Below are positions 42,579 to 52,123 of a DNA stretch of 64,000 nt, one piece after another (position 1 is the first letter of the stretch; each line of letters opens with the position of its first letter). The stretch is taken from contig OY770025.1 in assembly GCA_963669435.1 (NCBI GenBank), forward strand, positions 496,001 to 560,000, in the 5' to 3' direction. The notes under the pieces were generated by a model. The model saw only the letters and a program-made list of their open reading frames with translations. It was not told where the DNA came from and searched no databases. Both the position numbers and the translations under genes were made by a program. The DNA comes from CALJFL01 sp963669435 (lineage in GTDB: Bacteria; Pseudomonadota; Gammaproteobacteria; Pseudomonadales; Halieaceae).

Positions 42579-43134
42579 CCTGGTCCTCGGCAGGTAGCCC
42601 ACCGCGCAGGGCGGTATAGCGACCGAGCAAATCCCACTCCAGGCGCCACAGCAGCTCGCCGGTATCACGCAGTCTCCAGGTCAGGGCACCGGGCACCGTT
42701 TCGCCGCTGGCGTAAAAAACAATCTGGGGCTCGGCGGCGGGATCGTCTATTTCGGCCAATTCCGCAACGGGCAGATTATCGAGCTCCAGTTCAATCTCGA
42801 CACTCGGCGGGAAGTTGTGGTCAACAAACACATCGCGGGCTAATTCCGGTTCCCGCCAACCCTGGGGCCGTCGCTGGCGCCAGCTATAGCGATACACGGT
42901 TTCACCCTCAATGAAGCCGCGTTGCAGAAGCAGACCAAAGTCCTCTCCGGCCAGCTCCGCTTCGTCCATGGCGTAGCGACTGACGTCGGCCACGCTCAAT
43001 ACTTCCATTTCCACCCGGCGCTCTTCTCCCCCGGAAGAGACAGAGAGGTCTACCAGTGACACAACCAGAACGATAACGAACAGGACAACCAGCAGCTCCA
43101 GCAGGGAAAAACCGCGCTGGCGTGGCCACCTCAC
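42562..43134 (-). CDS. gspH: type II secretion minor pseudopilin GspH
   Basis: The 190-aa protein has the leader RWPRQRGFSLLELLVVLFVI (G-F cleavage) and a beta-rich globular domain with ARDVFVDHNFPPSVEIELEL and PQIVFYASGETVPGALTWRL, as in GspH. It connects the pilus tip to the GspG fibre. The start is GTG at 43134, six bases after the gspG stop. Confidence 0.85.
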   Translation of the reverse strand: MRWPRQRGFSLLELLVVLFVIVLVVSLVDLSVSSGGEERRVEMEVLSVADVSRYAMDEAELAGEDFGLLLQRGFIEGETVYRYSWRQRRPQGWREPELARDVFVDHNFPPSVEIELELDNLPVAELAEIDDPAAEPQIVFYASGETVPGALTWRLRDTGELLWRLEWDLLGRYTALRGGLPAEDQDDAFL

Positions 43135-43140
43135 AGGGGC

Positions 43141-43590
43141 TTACTCCTCGACCTTCCAGTTGCCAATGTCGGCGTTCTGGCCCTCGCCACCCGACAGGCC
43201 GTCAGCGCCGCGGGAATACAGGTCAACCTCGCCATTTTCTCCCGGGCTGAGGTACAGGTAAGGCCTGCCCCAGGGATCGAGCGGCAATTCTGAAAGATAG
43301 CCGCCCTGCTTGAAATTCCGCGGTTCAGGGTCAAGTGTGCTGGCTTCGACCAGGGCCTCCAGACCCTGCTCGGTCGTGGGGTAGACGTAGTTATCCAGCC
43401 GGTAAATCTTCAACGCCGTTTCAATGGCCTTGAAGTCAGCGTAAACCTTCTGGATGCGAGCATCATCAGCCTGGTTGAGGACGGTGGGAGCTACGACACT
43501 GATCAGCAGCCCCATAATAACCAGCACCACGAGAATCTCGATCAGGGAGAATCCGCGGGTGTTCTGTCGCTTTGCAAATTTGGACGTCAT
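43141..43590 (-). CDS. gspG: type II secretion major pseudopilin GspG
   Basis: The 149-aa GspG is the main subunit of the pseudopilus. It has the leader QNTRGFSLIEILVVLVIMGL with a G-F cleavage site and Glu5, then DARIQKVYADFKAIETALKI, YRLDNYVYPTTEQGLEALVE and a C-terminal DLYSRGADGLSGGEGQNADI, which carries the calcium-site Asp residues of the family. It is the best conserved protein of the operon. It lies four bases after gspF. Confidence 0.95.
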   Translation of the reverse strand: MTSKFAKRQNTRGFSLIEILVVLVIMGLLISVVAPTVLNQADDARIQKVYADFKAIETALKIYRLDNYVYPTTEQGLEALVEASTLDPEPRNFKQGGYLSELPLDPWGRPYLYLSPGENGEVDLYSRGADGLSGGEGQNADIGNWKVEE

Positions 43591-43594
43591 AAAC

Positions 43595-44830
43595 TCATCT
43601 TACCATTGTGTTGAGATCAAATATTGGCAGCAAAATTGCCAGCACGATAGTCAGCACCATACCTCCCATGACGACGACCATGAACGGCTCAAAGAGCCCC
43701 ATCACCGTGCCCAGGGTCATTTCCAGCTCGCGCTCCTGGTTGGTCGCGGCGCGCTCCAGCATGGTCTCCAGTTCACCACTACTTTCGCCACTGGCTACCA
43801 TATGAACCATCATCGGCGGAAAGCGACCGCTCTCACGCAGGGCGCGGTTGAGGCTACTGCCCTCCTGCACACGCTCCGCGACCAACTGACTGTCCTCGCG
43901 CAATACCAGGTTGGTCAGAACCTGGCCCGCGATACGCAGTGATTCCAGCAGTGGTACACCGCTGGCCATCAAAATACTGAGTGTGGAGGCAAAGCGTGCG
44001 GTGTCGACGGCAGTCACCACCCCGGAAATACCCGGAGTCGCCAGCAACCAACGATGCCAGACCTTGCGGCGCGCCGGGTTGCGTAGCAAGCGGCGCGCCA
44101 GCACCAGCAATATCACCAGGCCAATCAGCACCGACAAACCGTAGTCGCGGAAAAAGTCGCTGGTGGCGATAAGACCGCGGGTCAGCACCGGCAGTTCCTT
44201 GCTGGTGTGCGCGAAGATGCCCACCAGCTCAGGCACGACAAACACCATCAGCGCAACCACTACCGCAATCGCCACCCCGACAAGGATGAAGGGGTAAATC
44301 ATCGCCATCTTCAGCTTCTGCCCGGTGTATTGCCGCTGTTCCGTATAGTCAGCCAATTGTTCCAGCACAGGACCCAGAAAACCCGCATGCTCCCCTGCAC
44401 TGACCATGGCGCGGTACATTTCGTTGAACACGAGCGGAAATTCTCCCATGGCATAGGCCAGGGTATGCCCCTCCGCGACGCGGGACCGTACCTGCAATAG
44501 CAGCCCCTTGGTGCGCGCCTTGCGGCTTTGCTCGGCTGCTGCCTGCAGGCATTCATCCAGGGGCAGGTTGGACTGTACCAGGGTGGCTAACTGGCGAGTC
44601 AACAAAGCCATCTCCGCGGTACTGACACGAGGTTGGAATAGTGATCGAAAGAATGAGAGAAGTCCGCTGCCGCTGCCCGTTGGCTCCCTGATATTGGCCA
44701 AGCCGACTTCTACCGGACGCAGACTCTGCCCCCGCAGTTGGCCGCGCACCTGGCGTTCGGAGTCGCCCTCAATGACACCCTTGACGAGTTTCCCCTCGGC
44801 GTTGAGGGCACGAAAACGGTAGGCGGTCAT
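43595..44830 (-). CDS. gspF: type II secretion inner-membrane platform protein GspF
   Basis: The 411-aa protein has two GspF/PilC cytoplasmic bundles, each with the GSSLNRALRESGRFPPMMVH and EGHTLAYAMGEFPLVFNEMY type motifs, and three membrane helices (about 175-200, 222-245 and 380-405). It links the GspE ATPase to pseudopilus growth. The ATG follows the gspE stop after a few bases. Confidence 0.94.
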   Translation of the reverse strand: MTAYRFRALNAEGKLVKGVIEGDSERQVRGQLRGQSLRPVEVGLANIREPTGSGSGLLSFFRSLFQPRVSTAEMALLTRQLATLVQSNLPLDECLQAAAEQSRKARTKGLLLQVRSRVAEGHTLAYAMGEFPLVFNEMYRAMVSAGEHAGFLGPVLEQLADYTEQRQYTGQKLKMAMIYPFILVGVAIAVVVALMVFVVPELVGIFAHTSKELPVLTRGLIATSDFFRDYGLSVLIGLVILLVLARRLLRNPARRKVWHRWLLATPGISGVVTAVDTARFASTLSILMASGVPLLESLRIAGQVLTNLVLREDSQLVAERVQEGSSLNRALRESGRFPPMMVHMVASGESSGELETMLERAATNQERELEMTLGTVMGLFEPFMVVVMGGMVLTIVLAILLPIFDLNTMVR

Positions 44831-44836
44831 GCGGGC

Positions 44837-46354
44837 TTAACTGACTGCGGTGACCCGCAGCACTTCCTCGATACTGGTCTCCCCAGCCAGTATCCGGCGT
44901 CGGCCATCTTCCTGGATGCCCGGGTAGCGCTGGCGGGCAGCTTGCAGCATGGCCTGTTCGCCCTCCCCTTCGTGAATCAGCAAACGCAGCTGATCATCAA
45001 TCTCGATGAGCTCGTAGATACCAGTTCGCCCGGTGTAGCCACTGTAATTACAGTGCTCACACCCCACAGCCCGATAAACGTGCGGGGCATCGGATTCGTC
45101 AACACCCAGCAGTTGGCATTCCGAGGCTGTTGCCGTGGCCCCCTCCTTGCAGTCATCACAAAGCAGCCGCACCAGGCGCTGAGCCATCACCGCGAGCAGG
45201 CTGGAAGATAACAGGAATGGCTCGATGCCCATGTCCTGCAGGCGCGTGACCGCGCCAATCGCTGTATTGGTATGCAAAGTGGAAAGTACCAGGTGGCCCG
45301 TGAGAGAGGCTTGCACGGCAATCTCCGCGGTCTCCAGGTCACGTATCTCGCCGACCATCACGATATCGGGATCCTGGCGCAAAATAGCGCGCAAGCCGCG
45401 GGCAAAGGTCATGTCCACCTTGGTGTTGACCTGGGTTTGGCCAACACCGGGCAACATATACTCAATGGGATCTTCAATGGTGAGGATATTGCGGCTGCTT
45501 TCGTTGATGTGCGAAAGCCCAGCGTACAGGGTCGTTGTTTTACCGGAACCGGTGGGACCGGTGACGAGTATGATGCCGTGGGGTTTGCGCAGCGCGCCAA
45601 CGTAGCCAGCATACACCTGTTCATTCATCGCCAGTTGCGCCAGCTCCAACTGCCCCGCCTGCTTGTCCAGCAGTCGCAACACCACTCGCTCCCCGTGGGC
45701 GGAGGGTATCGTGGACATACGAATGTCCACCGCGTGCCCGGCAATACGCACCGAGATACGGCCGTCCTGGGGGACGCGTTTTTCGGCGATATCCAACTTG
45801 GCCATGACCTTGAGCCGCGACACCAGCAGCGGCGCCAGCATACGTTTGGGCGACAGTACTTCCGAGAGCACACCATCAATGCGGTAGCGCACGCTGAGGC
45901 GCTCCTCAAAGGTCTCAATATGGATGTCGGATGCCTTCTCGCGCACGGCCTGGGACAGGATGGCGTTGATCAGGCGAATGATCGGCGCGTCGTCTTCCGC
46001 GTCCATCAGGTCCCCGGTGTCGGGGATCTCGTCGGCGAGGCGGCTCAGGTCGACATCGGCGCTGATGTCCTCCGCCATTTGCTCGGCTTCGTTGTTGCTG
46101 CGCTGGTAGGCCAGGGTCAGGCGCCGCTGGAACTCCTCTGAAGACACCGCCTGCAACCGGAACGGGCGGCCCAGGTGACGGCGCAATTCGGCCACCACCT
46201 GCATACCCGGTGTGTCCAGGTGATAGACCAGCGGGCCCTCAGCCTGCAAATCCAGCAACACGCCGTGCTGCTTGGCAAAACCAAAAGGTAGCTCCGCTAC
46301 GCCCGCCGACGCCGGTGGCTCGGTGTCCGCGGCGGGTGCCAGGGGCTCACTCAC
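44837..46354 (-). CDS. gspE: type II secretion ATPase GspE
   Basis: The 505-aa GspE powers the secretion pump. The Walker A motif is GPTGSGKTTTLYAGL (about residue 265), the Asp box reads ILTIEDPIEY, the Walker B area VMVGEIRDLETAEIA, and the zinc-binding motif is LLCDDC with GCEHCNYSGYTGR. The N1 domain includes a DEIPDTGDLMDAEDDAPIIR-type linker. GTG 46354 is chosen because it overlaps the gspD stop by four bases (GTGA); a longer frame from 46456 gives a repetitive Arg/Gly/Ser extension lying inside gspD. Confidence 0.95.
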   Translation of the reverse strand: MSEPLAPAADTEPPASAGVAELPFGFAKQHGVLLDLQAEGPLVYHLDTPGMQVVAELRRHLGRPFRLQAVSSEEFQRRLTLAYQRSNNEAEQMAEDISADVDLSRLADEIPDTGDLMDAEDDAPIIRLINAILSQAVREKASDIHIETFEERLSVRYRIDGVLSEVLSPKRMLAPLLVSRLKVMAKLDIAEKRVPQDGRISVRIAGHAVDIRMSTIPSAHGERVVLRLLDKQAGQLELAQLAMNEQVYAGYVGALRKPHGIILVTGPTGSGKTTTLYAGLSHINESSRNILTIEDPIEYMLPGVGQTQVNTKVDMTFARGLRAILRQDPDIVMVGEIRDLETAEIAVQASLTGHLVLSTLHTNTAIGAVTRLQDMGIEPFLLSSSLLAVMAQRLVRLLCDDCKEGATATASECQLLGVDESDAPHVYRAVGCEHCNYSGYTGRTGIYELIEIDDQLRLLIHEGEGEQAMLQAARQRYPGIQEDGRRRILAGETSIEEVLRVTAVS

Positions 46355-48417
46355 TGGGGTGTCTCCGCTCCTGTCTCCACTCCTGCCTCTACTCCTGTTT
46401 CCACCCCGGCTTCCTGCTCCTCGATTTGCTCGAGTTGCTTGATCTGCTCTTCCCACTCGGGCAGTACCGGCAGGTTGTCATTGCCCAAAAATTCCAGCCC
46501 CTGCTCGCGACGCAGCGTCTGTAGATCGCGAATATAGCGATACTTCTCGGCGCTGGCGCCTTCCAGATCGCGGTCATCCCGAATAATGGTAGGACGGATA
46601 AAAATCATCAGGTTCGTCTTGGTCACCTGCACTGCGTCAGTGCGGAACAGGCGCCCCAGGAAGGGGATATCGCCGAGAATGGGTACCTTTTGCTGGGCGT
46701 CCTGCACATCGTCCTTAATCAGGCCGCCGAGCACCACAATGCGGTTATTGGCGGCCAATACCCGGGTGGCCACCTTGCGCTCGTTGGTGATGAGGTCAGA
46801 GGCGATCACCGACAAGCCTGTCAGGCTGGAGACCTCCTGCTCAATATCCAGGACCACCGAATCCCCTTCATTGATCTGCGGGGTCACCGTGAGTGTGATG
46901 CCCACGTTTTCGCGCTCAATCGTCTGGAACGGGTTCTGGGCGCCATCACCACCCGCACCGGTATTGGTAAACGAGCCGGTCACGAAAGGCACGTTCTGGC
47001 CAACAGTGATATAGGCCTCCTGGTTATCCAGCGTCAGCAGGCTGGGTGTCGACAGGATGTTGGCGTTGGTTTGCTCCTTGAGCGCGTTGAGAATCACGGT
47101 CATGGACAGGTCGTCGTCAATCGTACCCCAACCCAACGACAGACCGGGTGTGCTGGCCAGGGCCCCCGCCAGGTCGGTGAGGTCAAACTCATCATCATTG
47201 GCCGGGGCCACATCACCCCCGTCATCCGGCGGGAATACCGCATCGGCGATGTTGCGCGCCCGGTTGGTGTCGCTGTTATTGATATTGCTGCCGTAAAAGC
47301 CACTCTGGTTGGCGAACAGCCACTGTAAGCCCAGGTCCTGGCCGTCAATCAGTTCCATCTCCACGATAATGGCTTCAACCAGCACCTGCGCCCGGCGAAT
47401 ATCCAATCGCTGGATCACCGCCTCCAGGGCCGCCATCTCGTCAGCATCGGCCGTGATGATGAGCGAATTGGTGCCCTCATCGGCTTCAATGGTCGAGGTA
47501 TTGCCGCTGCTTGCCCTGGCTGGTTTGCCACCCTCAGCGGTATCCAGGCGACTGATGTTCTGCATCACCCGGGTCAGCACATCGGCGATTTCCGACGCTT
47601 GGGCGTACTCCAGGTAAATAACCTTCACGTTGCCGCTTTGTTGCAGGGGTGTATCCAGGTGCTCAATCAGGCGGCCAATGCGGGCGCGTTCCAGTTCGTC
47701 GCCGTTCACCAGCACACTGTTCGTGCGGCTGTCGGCCACCAACAGCATTTCGGGCTCATTGCCGCCGCTTTGCTTGGCCTCGGATTTGCTCAGCTGGTCG
47801 AGCATGCGTACCACGTCTTCGGCCACCGCGTAGCGCAGCTTGACGATGTCCGTCTCCTGCACCGCGCTGCGGTCCATGCGCTGGATGATGCCGCGAATCC
47901 GGTCGATATTGGCACTGACATCGGAAATGATAATGGCGTTACTGGGTGCATAGGCGGCCATATGGGCCTGTTGGGGCACCAGTGGGCGCAGCACGGGGAT
48001 CAATTTGGCAGCGGATATATTGTCCAGCCGAATGACTTCTGTCACATACTCATCATTGCCACGGTCACTGTCCGCATCGCTTACGGACACCGCTGAGGAG
48101 CGCGCATCTTTACTTTGAATTACCCTGACCACACCACCGGAACGCACGGCGGTATAGCCGTGCACATCAAGGATGGAGAGAAACAGATCGTACAACTCGT
48201 CCTTGGATACTGGCTTGGACGAGACCACCTTGACCTTACCCTTGACTGCCGGGTCCACCACGATGGTAGTGCCAGTGGCCTCTGCGACGAACTTGATCAG
48301 CTCCTGGATGTCGGTCTCTTTGAGGTTGACCGTGAAATCCTGAGCCAGCGACGTCGGCATCCATGATACAAGCGCTATCACGGCTGCTATTCGCAACACC
48401 CGACTTACCCCGTTCAC
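46351..48417 (-). CDS. gspD: type II secretion outer-membrane secretin GspD
   Basis: The 688-aa secretin has a signal peptide (VLRIAAVIALVSWMPTSLAQ), N0-N3 ring domains (NLKETDIQELIKFVAEATGT, PLVPQQAHMAAYAPSNAIII) and a C-terminal secretin domain with EAYITVGQNVPFVTGSFTNT and VLGGLIKDDVQDAQQKVPIL, then DIPFLGRLFRT. It forms the outer-membrane gate. The last 20 or so residues are an imperfect GVET repeat, an acidic tail that varies in the family. The start is GTG with GAGGAT upstream. Confidence 0.96.
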   Translation of the reverse strand: MNGVSRVLRIAAVIALVSWMPTSLAQDFTVNLKETDIQELIKFVAEATGTTIVVDPAVKGKVKVVSSKPVSKDELYDLFLSILDVHGYTAVRSGGVVRVIQSKDARSSAVSVSDADSDRGNDEYVTEVIRLDNISAAKLIPVLRPLVPQQAHMAAYAPSNAIIISDVSANIDRIRGIIQRMDRSAVQETDIVKLRYAVAEDVVRMLDQLSKSEAKQSGGNEPEMLLVADSRTNSVLVNGDELERARIGRLIEHLDTPLQQSGNVKVIYLEYAQASEIADVLTRVMQNISRLDTAEGGKPARASSGNTSTIEADEGTNSLIITADADEMAALEAVIQRLDIRRAQVLVEAIIVEMELIDGQDLGLQWLFANQSGFYGSNINNSDTNRARNIADAVFPPDDGGDVAPANDDEFDLTDLAGALASTPGLSLGWGTIDDDLSMTVILNALKEQTNANILSTPSLLTLDNQEAYITVGQNVPFVTGSFTNTGAGGDGAQNPFQTIERENVGITLTVTPQINEGDSVVLDIEQEVSSLTGLSVIASDLITNERKVATRVLAANNRIVVLGGLIKDDVQDAQQKVPILGDIPFLGRLFRTDAVQVTKTNLMIFIRPTIIRDDRDLEGASAEKYRYIRDLQTLRREQGLEFLGNDNLPVLPEWEEQIKQLEQIEEQEAGVETGVEAGVETGAETPQ
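46365..46407 (-). repeat. 12-bp in-frame repeat at the gspD 3' end
   Basis: Imperfect 12-bp units (plus-strand CTCCTGTCTCCA and close variants), about three copies, encode the alternating Gly-Val-Glu-Thr tail of GspD. Units differ by point changes. Being a multiple of three, the repeat can change length without a frameshift. Confidence 0.7.
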
Positions 48418-48453
48418 CAGTCTTTTATCCTCATTCTTATCCGGGTGACTCTA

Positions 48454-49488
48454 TCACTGATCCGCCCCGCCAGCACCCAGACTGACGTTGAGAGTAACAG
48501 GTTGACTGTCACGTTGTATTTCAAACACCGCCTCACTGGCGGTGCGCATGGTCTGGTAGAGCCTCATAGTATTGGTCGGGTCCGTTAACTCGATCCCGTT
48601 CACGGAGGTCACCACGTCACCGGGTTTGAACCCAAGCGCATGAAATTGTTCAACATCTTTGCCCGGAGCAATCTCGTATCCCACCAGGTCTGCACCGTTT
48701 CGCACAGCGCTGATCGCCACCACGTCCGTGAGCGCCTGGGGGTCGGTATACAGCTGCTCCCGGTAGGCACCTGCCAGTGCACCGGCGGCGCGGGCGTCAA
48801 TGCGACCGAGGGTTCGCGGCGCCTGTTGGCGACGTTGCGGCGCCGGGGAGGGAGCCGCAACTATCTGGGAGTCAAGGGACGACTCCTCAAACAGTGTCAG
48901 TAGCTCGTAGGTGCCGCGGTTATCCAGTACCACCTGTTTTTGCATCACCTTGGCCAGGGTGACCTTGCCTGGCACCGGCAGTTCGTCTTCTACGGCATAT
49001 ACAGCTTGTTTTGACTGGTACTCGATGATGGCATGCCCGAGTCCATCCTCGCTGGAAGCCACCGCACCGCGAAGCTTCAGTGCCAGGCGGGTTTCAGAGG
49101 CATTTTTTTCTATGCCCTCGCGTTCCGACTGGGCCGCAGTGGTATCTGTGGGTGTCTGCACGACGGTGTCTGAAGAATCCTGCTGGCCAAACAGGTGCCA
49201 GCTGCGCAGGCGGTCAATATCAACTTCGTAAGCAGGCGCGCCCTGGGCACTGCCCTCGACCGGGTTGAAGATAACGCCGGCAGGTGCGGCCGGGGTGGCC
49301 GGTTGCGGCAACAGCACCCAGACCATGCGCGCCAGCGCGCTCAGCGCCCACAGGGCCAACAGTACGATAATCACTTGCCTGAGTCTGGCGGCGCGAGCAG
49401 GTTCACCCAGGGCGTGAAAAGCCGCGCCGAGCCCTTCATTCACTCGCACGGATACATCACTGGTCTTATCTCGCCAATGGGATGACAA
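48454..49488 (-). CDS. gspC: type II secretion inner-membrane protein GspC with PDZ domain
   Basis: The 344-aa GspC has one TM helix (about 42-62, IIVLLALWALSALARMVW), a homology-region domain with SWHLFGQQDSSDT and LALKLRGAVASSEDGLGHAI (about 90-170), and a C-terminal PDZ domain with FHALGFKPGDVVTSVNGIEL. GspC bridges the inner-membrane platform and the secretin. The start is TTG at 49488, with a clear AGGAG site seven bases upstream. It is the first gene of the operon; a candidate promoter lies just upstream. Confidence 0.88.
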   Translation of the reverse strand: MSSHWRDKTSDVSVRVNEGLGAAFHALGEPARAARLRQVIIVLLALWALSALARMVWVLLPQPATPAAPAGVIFNPVEGSAQGAPAYEVDIDRLRSWHLFGQQDSSDTVVQTPTDTTAAQSEREGIEKNASETRLALKLRGAVASSEDGLGHAIIEYQSKQAVYAVEDELPVPGKVTLAKVMQKQVVLDNRGTYELLTLFEESSLDSQIVAAPSPAPQRRQQAPRTLGRIDARAAGALAGAYREQLYTDPQALTDVVAISAVRNGADLVGYEIAPGKDVEQFHALGFKPGDVVTSVNGIELTDPTNTMRLYQTMRTASEAVFEIQRDSQPVTLNVSLGAGGADQ

Positions 49489-49546
49489 ACGACACTCCTA
49501 CACGCCCATCGGTGAACAGCGAGCTGCTCCCGACATTATGGGATCA

Positions 49547-49575
49547 ATTATAGGGTGCGGGAGGGAAAGAGAAAA
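49547..49575 (-). promoter_or_regulatory. candidate promoter for the gsp operon
   Basis: On the minus strand a perfect -10 TATAAT (49552-49547) sits about 60 bp upstream of the gspC TTG. The -35 at 17-bp spacing (TTTTCT, 49575-49570) matches poorly. No activator site was recognised, so the evidence is mostly the -10 and its position. Confidence 0.4.
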
Positions 49576-49617
49576 CCGCGGGAATCGGTACAAAAGCAGG
49601 CAAGCTGCGGCGCCTGT

Positions 49618-49638
49618 GGCCCATTTCGGGAATGGGCC
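49618..49638 (-). terminator. strong stem-loop after the ATP-grasp ligase gene
   Basis: An 8-bp perfect stem (GGCCCATT/AATGGGCC) with a 5-nt loop lies just after the stop at 49650. It is not followed by T residues in the minus direction, so it is a weak intrinsic terminator at best. It separates the ligase operon from the gsp operon. Confidence 0.4.
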
Positions 49639-49649
49639 CGCGCAAATGC

Positions 49650-50609
49650 TCAATCCGAACTGGAAAAAACCCGCATCACATAGTCTACGCGACCCGCGGC
49701 ATCCATCGGGCGCCGCTCGGTGAGGCCCTCGATATGGCGCAGACGGGGGATCAGGCCACAGCCATTGGCAACCTGGATGGCGAGACCAGGGCGGGCGTTC
49801 AGCTCCAGCATTTGCGGGCCACGCTGGGCATCCAGCACCAGGTCAATACCCATATAACCGAGTCCGGTCATGTCATAGCAGCGCGCCGCCAACAGCAGCA
49901 CGTCGCGCCAGTTGCTGACGGTGATGTCACGCAGGTCTCTGCCGGTATCCGGATGCGTCGTGATCTTGCGGTCGAACTGTACCGCGTTCAGGCAGCGGCC
50001 GCTGTCCAGCGCCAGACCTACACCGACGGCACCCTGGTGCAAATTCGCCTTACCATCTGAGGCGTGGGTTGCCAGGCGCAGCATGGCCATAACCGGGTAG
50101 CCACGAAAGGTGATGACCCGAATATCCGGCACGCCCTCGTGGGAGTAACCCTGAAAACACGGGTCGAATGCAATCAGGTCTTCCACGATCACCACGTCGG
50201 CGGCGCCACTCAACGAGTACAGGCCCGCCAGGGTGTTGCTCATATGTCGCTGTACATCGCCGATGTCCAGCAAGGCCCCCGTGCTCTTGATGAAATGCTC
50301 TCCCTTGCGACTGCTGATAACCAGGATGCCCTTGCCACCAGAGCCCTTGGCAGGCTTCAGCACGAAGTTGTCGAGAGTTGCCAGCTGCGCCGCCACATCG
50401 GTGATCTCGTGTTGCTCGCGAATCACGAAGTGCAGCGCCGGGGTGGGCACGTTGTAGTCCTCCGCCAGCAGTTTGGTGCGCAGCTTATTGTCCACCAACG
50501 GGTACTGGGCCCGGTCGTTGTAGCGTCCGATAAATTCTATATTGCGGCTATTCATGCCGAGGATGCCGGCGGACTCCAGGCGCCGCGGGGATATCCACGA
50601 GAGGGCCAT
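49650..50609 (-). CDS. RimK-like ATP-grasp ligase (alpha-L-glutamate ligase-related)
   Basis: The 319-aa protein belongs to the ATP-grasp superfamily near RimK: NFVLKPAKGSGGKGILVISS (ATP loop), GVPDIRVITFRGYPVMAML, the catalytic segment MGIDLVLDAQRGPQMLELNARPGLAIQ. Such enzymes join an amino acid (often glutamate) to an acceptor using ATP. The start shares bases with the UUP stop (TGATG). It is the third member of a triad with the protease and the UUP protein; the acceptor is unknown. Confidence 0.9.
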   Translation of the reverse strand: MALSWISPRRLESAGILGMNSRNIEFIGRYNDRAQYPLVDNKLRTKLLAEDYNVPTPALHFVIREQHEITDVAAQLATLDNFVLKPAKGSGGKGILVISSRKGEHFIKSTGALLDIGDVQRHMSNTLAGLYSLSGAADVVIVEDLIAFDPCFQGYSHEGVPDIRVITFRGYPVMAMLRLATHASDGKANLHQGAVGVGLALDSGRCLNAVQFDRKITTHPDTGRDLRDITVSNWRDVLLLAARCYDMTGLGYMGIDLVLDAQRGPQMLELNARPGLAIQVANGCGLIPRLRHIEGLTERRPMDAAGRVDYVMRVFSSSD

Positions 50610-52123
50610 CAGTCTTCCTCGACCGAGCGGAAGCGGCGCAACTCAGACAATTTGTAACCCGTATACTGCCCCATGGCGAGGATGGTGGCGAGCAGCACCA
50701 GGTTAAGCTCGGGGAAATTGAAACTCAAGTGCTGCAGCAGCGCATTTTCCATCAGCAGGTAGGCAATGACCGCGACGACGAGGCTACCGCCACCCTGGAT
50801 AAGCACCTCCCGGGATCCCTCTTCCTCCCAGAGGATCGACATACGCTCAATGGTCCAGGCGATGATAATCATCGGGAAAAAGGTGATCACCATGCCTGTA
50901 CTGTAGCCAAGCTGGTAACCCACGATACTAAGAAGAGAGATAACAAAGATCACCAGCACGATGAGTGTGGCGATCCTCGCCACCAACAGCAGGTTGAGCC
51001 GAGAGAGGTAACTGCGCATAACCAGGCCTATAGCGACCACCGACACAAAGCTGACCAGGCCGGGTACCAGTGAGGTTTGCATGAACGCCAGGGATACCAG
51101 GATTGGCATAAAGGTACCCGCGGTTTGCAAGCCCACCAGCACGCGCATAAATACCACCACCGCCGCCCCCAGCGGCAGCAATAGCAACAGTTTAAACATG
51201 CTCTGCTCTTCGATAGGCAGGCGGTGAACACCAAAGCGTGAGAACAGGGTGTCACTGCGGGTCGCAAGTGCCAGTTGCTGCGCCGGTACGGTTTGTTGGA
51301 TCATGGAGAACGTGACCCTGGAACCGCGGCCACCCGTGACATCCAGCAGGGAGCTGCTCAGCCGATGCCACAGCAGCAGGTTCTCGGGTACCCCGGTAGC
51401 ACCCGTCGCGGGGTCGAATAAAACCCAATCCTCACCGTTGTAAACATCCACCATGGGTGAGAGGCGCTGGCGTCTGCGGGCGTCCTCCAGATACAGGCCC
51501 ATCACCTGTCGTGCCGGGACCCGGGCCTGGTTGAGCAGTTGCATGAGTAGTTCGGCACTCGAGCTTGCCTGGGACAACAGCAACGCCGTGTTCTGGTCCG
51601 CGGGCTTCATGTTCAGCAGCTTGATTAACTCGCGTGCCAGACTGTCGGGTGAGCTGGAAGTCGCCCTGGCCCGTTCCAACAACTCGGCCGAGGCGATAGT
51701 CTGTGCATCATTCCAAAACACCGGGATCGGACGGGGCCGCTCAGTTGAACGGGTACCCGACCGGGATGCATCGGTGGCTACAAACTGGGCCGAGTAGTAC
51801 AGCGACTGGTCACCGGCGGCACTGCGCTTGGTCCACTCGGCGCGACGCCCCCCCTCTGTTCGTAACAGGGCAAAGCCGTAGCCGGCAGAAGCCGCCTGTT
51901 CCTCGATCAGTTCAAAGCCCGGTGGGTCTTCAGGGAGGCCCAAACTCGCAGTTACCGGCCCCTCGCTGGCAAAGAAATCTACCCGGGCCTCAACCAACCA
52001 CACCGAAGTTTCCTGGCCTGGCAGCCAGGGTATACCGGTTTCCATATGCCGCAGGCTGGCAATCAGCAGGCCGATGGCGGCTATGAATAGCACCATCAAC
52101 CGAAAGGTCAGGCGTCTACTCAT
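50609..52123 (-). CDS. inactive transglutaminase with seven-helix membrane domain (UUP1/7TM)
   Basis: The 504-aa protein has one N-terminal helix (about 7-25), a periplasmic transglutaminase-like part (about 60-250) and a C-terminal block of about seven helices (about 310-480, LLLLLPLGAAVVVFMRVLVG onward). The transglutaminase domain appears to lack the catalytic Cys-His-Asp triad, which gives this family its name. It is coupled by shared stop/start bases (TGATG) to the protease upstream and the ligase downstream. It is thought to be a membrane platform or signal protein; the function is not settled. Confidence 0.88.
   Translation of the reverse strand: MSRRLTFRLMVLFIAAIGLLIASLRHMETGIPWLPGQETSVWLVEARVDFFASEGPVTASLGLPEDPPGFELIEEQAASAGYGFALLRTEGGRRAEWTKRSAAGDQSLYYSAQFVATDASRSGTRSTERPRPIPVFWNDAQTIASAELLERARATSSSPDSLARELIKLLNMKPADQNTALLLSQASSSAELLMQLLNQARVPARQVMGLYLEDARRRQRLSPMVDVYNGEDWVLFDPATGATGVPENLLLWHRLSSSLLDVTGGRGSRVTFSMIQQTVPAQQLALATRSDTLFSRFGVHRLPIEEQSMFKLLLLLPLGAAVVVFMRVLVGLQTAGTFMPILVSLAFMQTSLVPGLVSFVSVVAIGLVMRSYLSRLNLLLVARIATLIVLVIFVISLLSIVGYQLGYSTGMVITFFPMIIIAWTIERMSILWEEEGSREVLIQGGGSLVVAVIAYLLMENALLQHLSFNFPELNLVLLATILAMGQYTGYKLSELRRFRSVEED

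Noticed and set aside
45272..46141. 289-codon plus-strand frame
   Set aside because: It is antisense to gspE, with His/Gly/Arg-rich composition and no motif.
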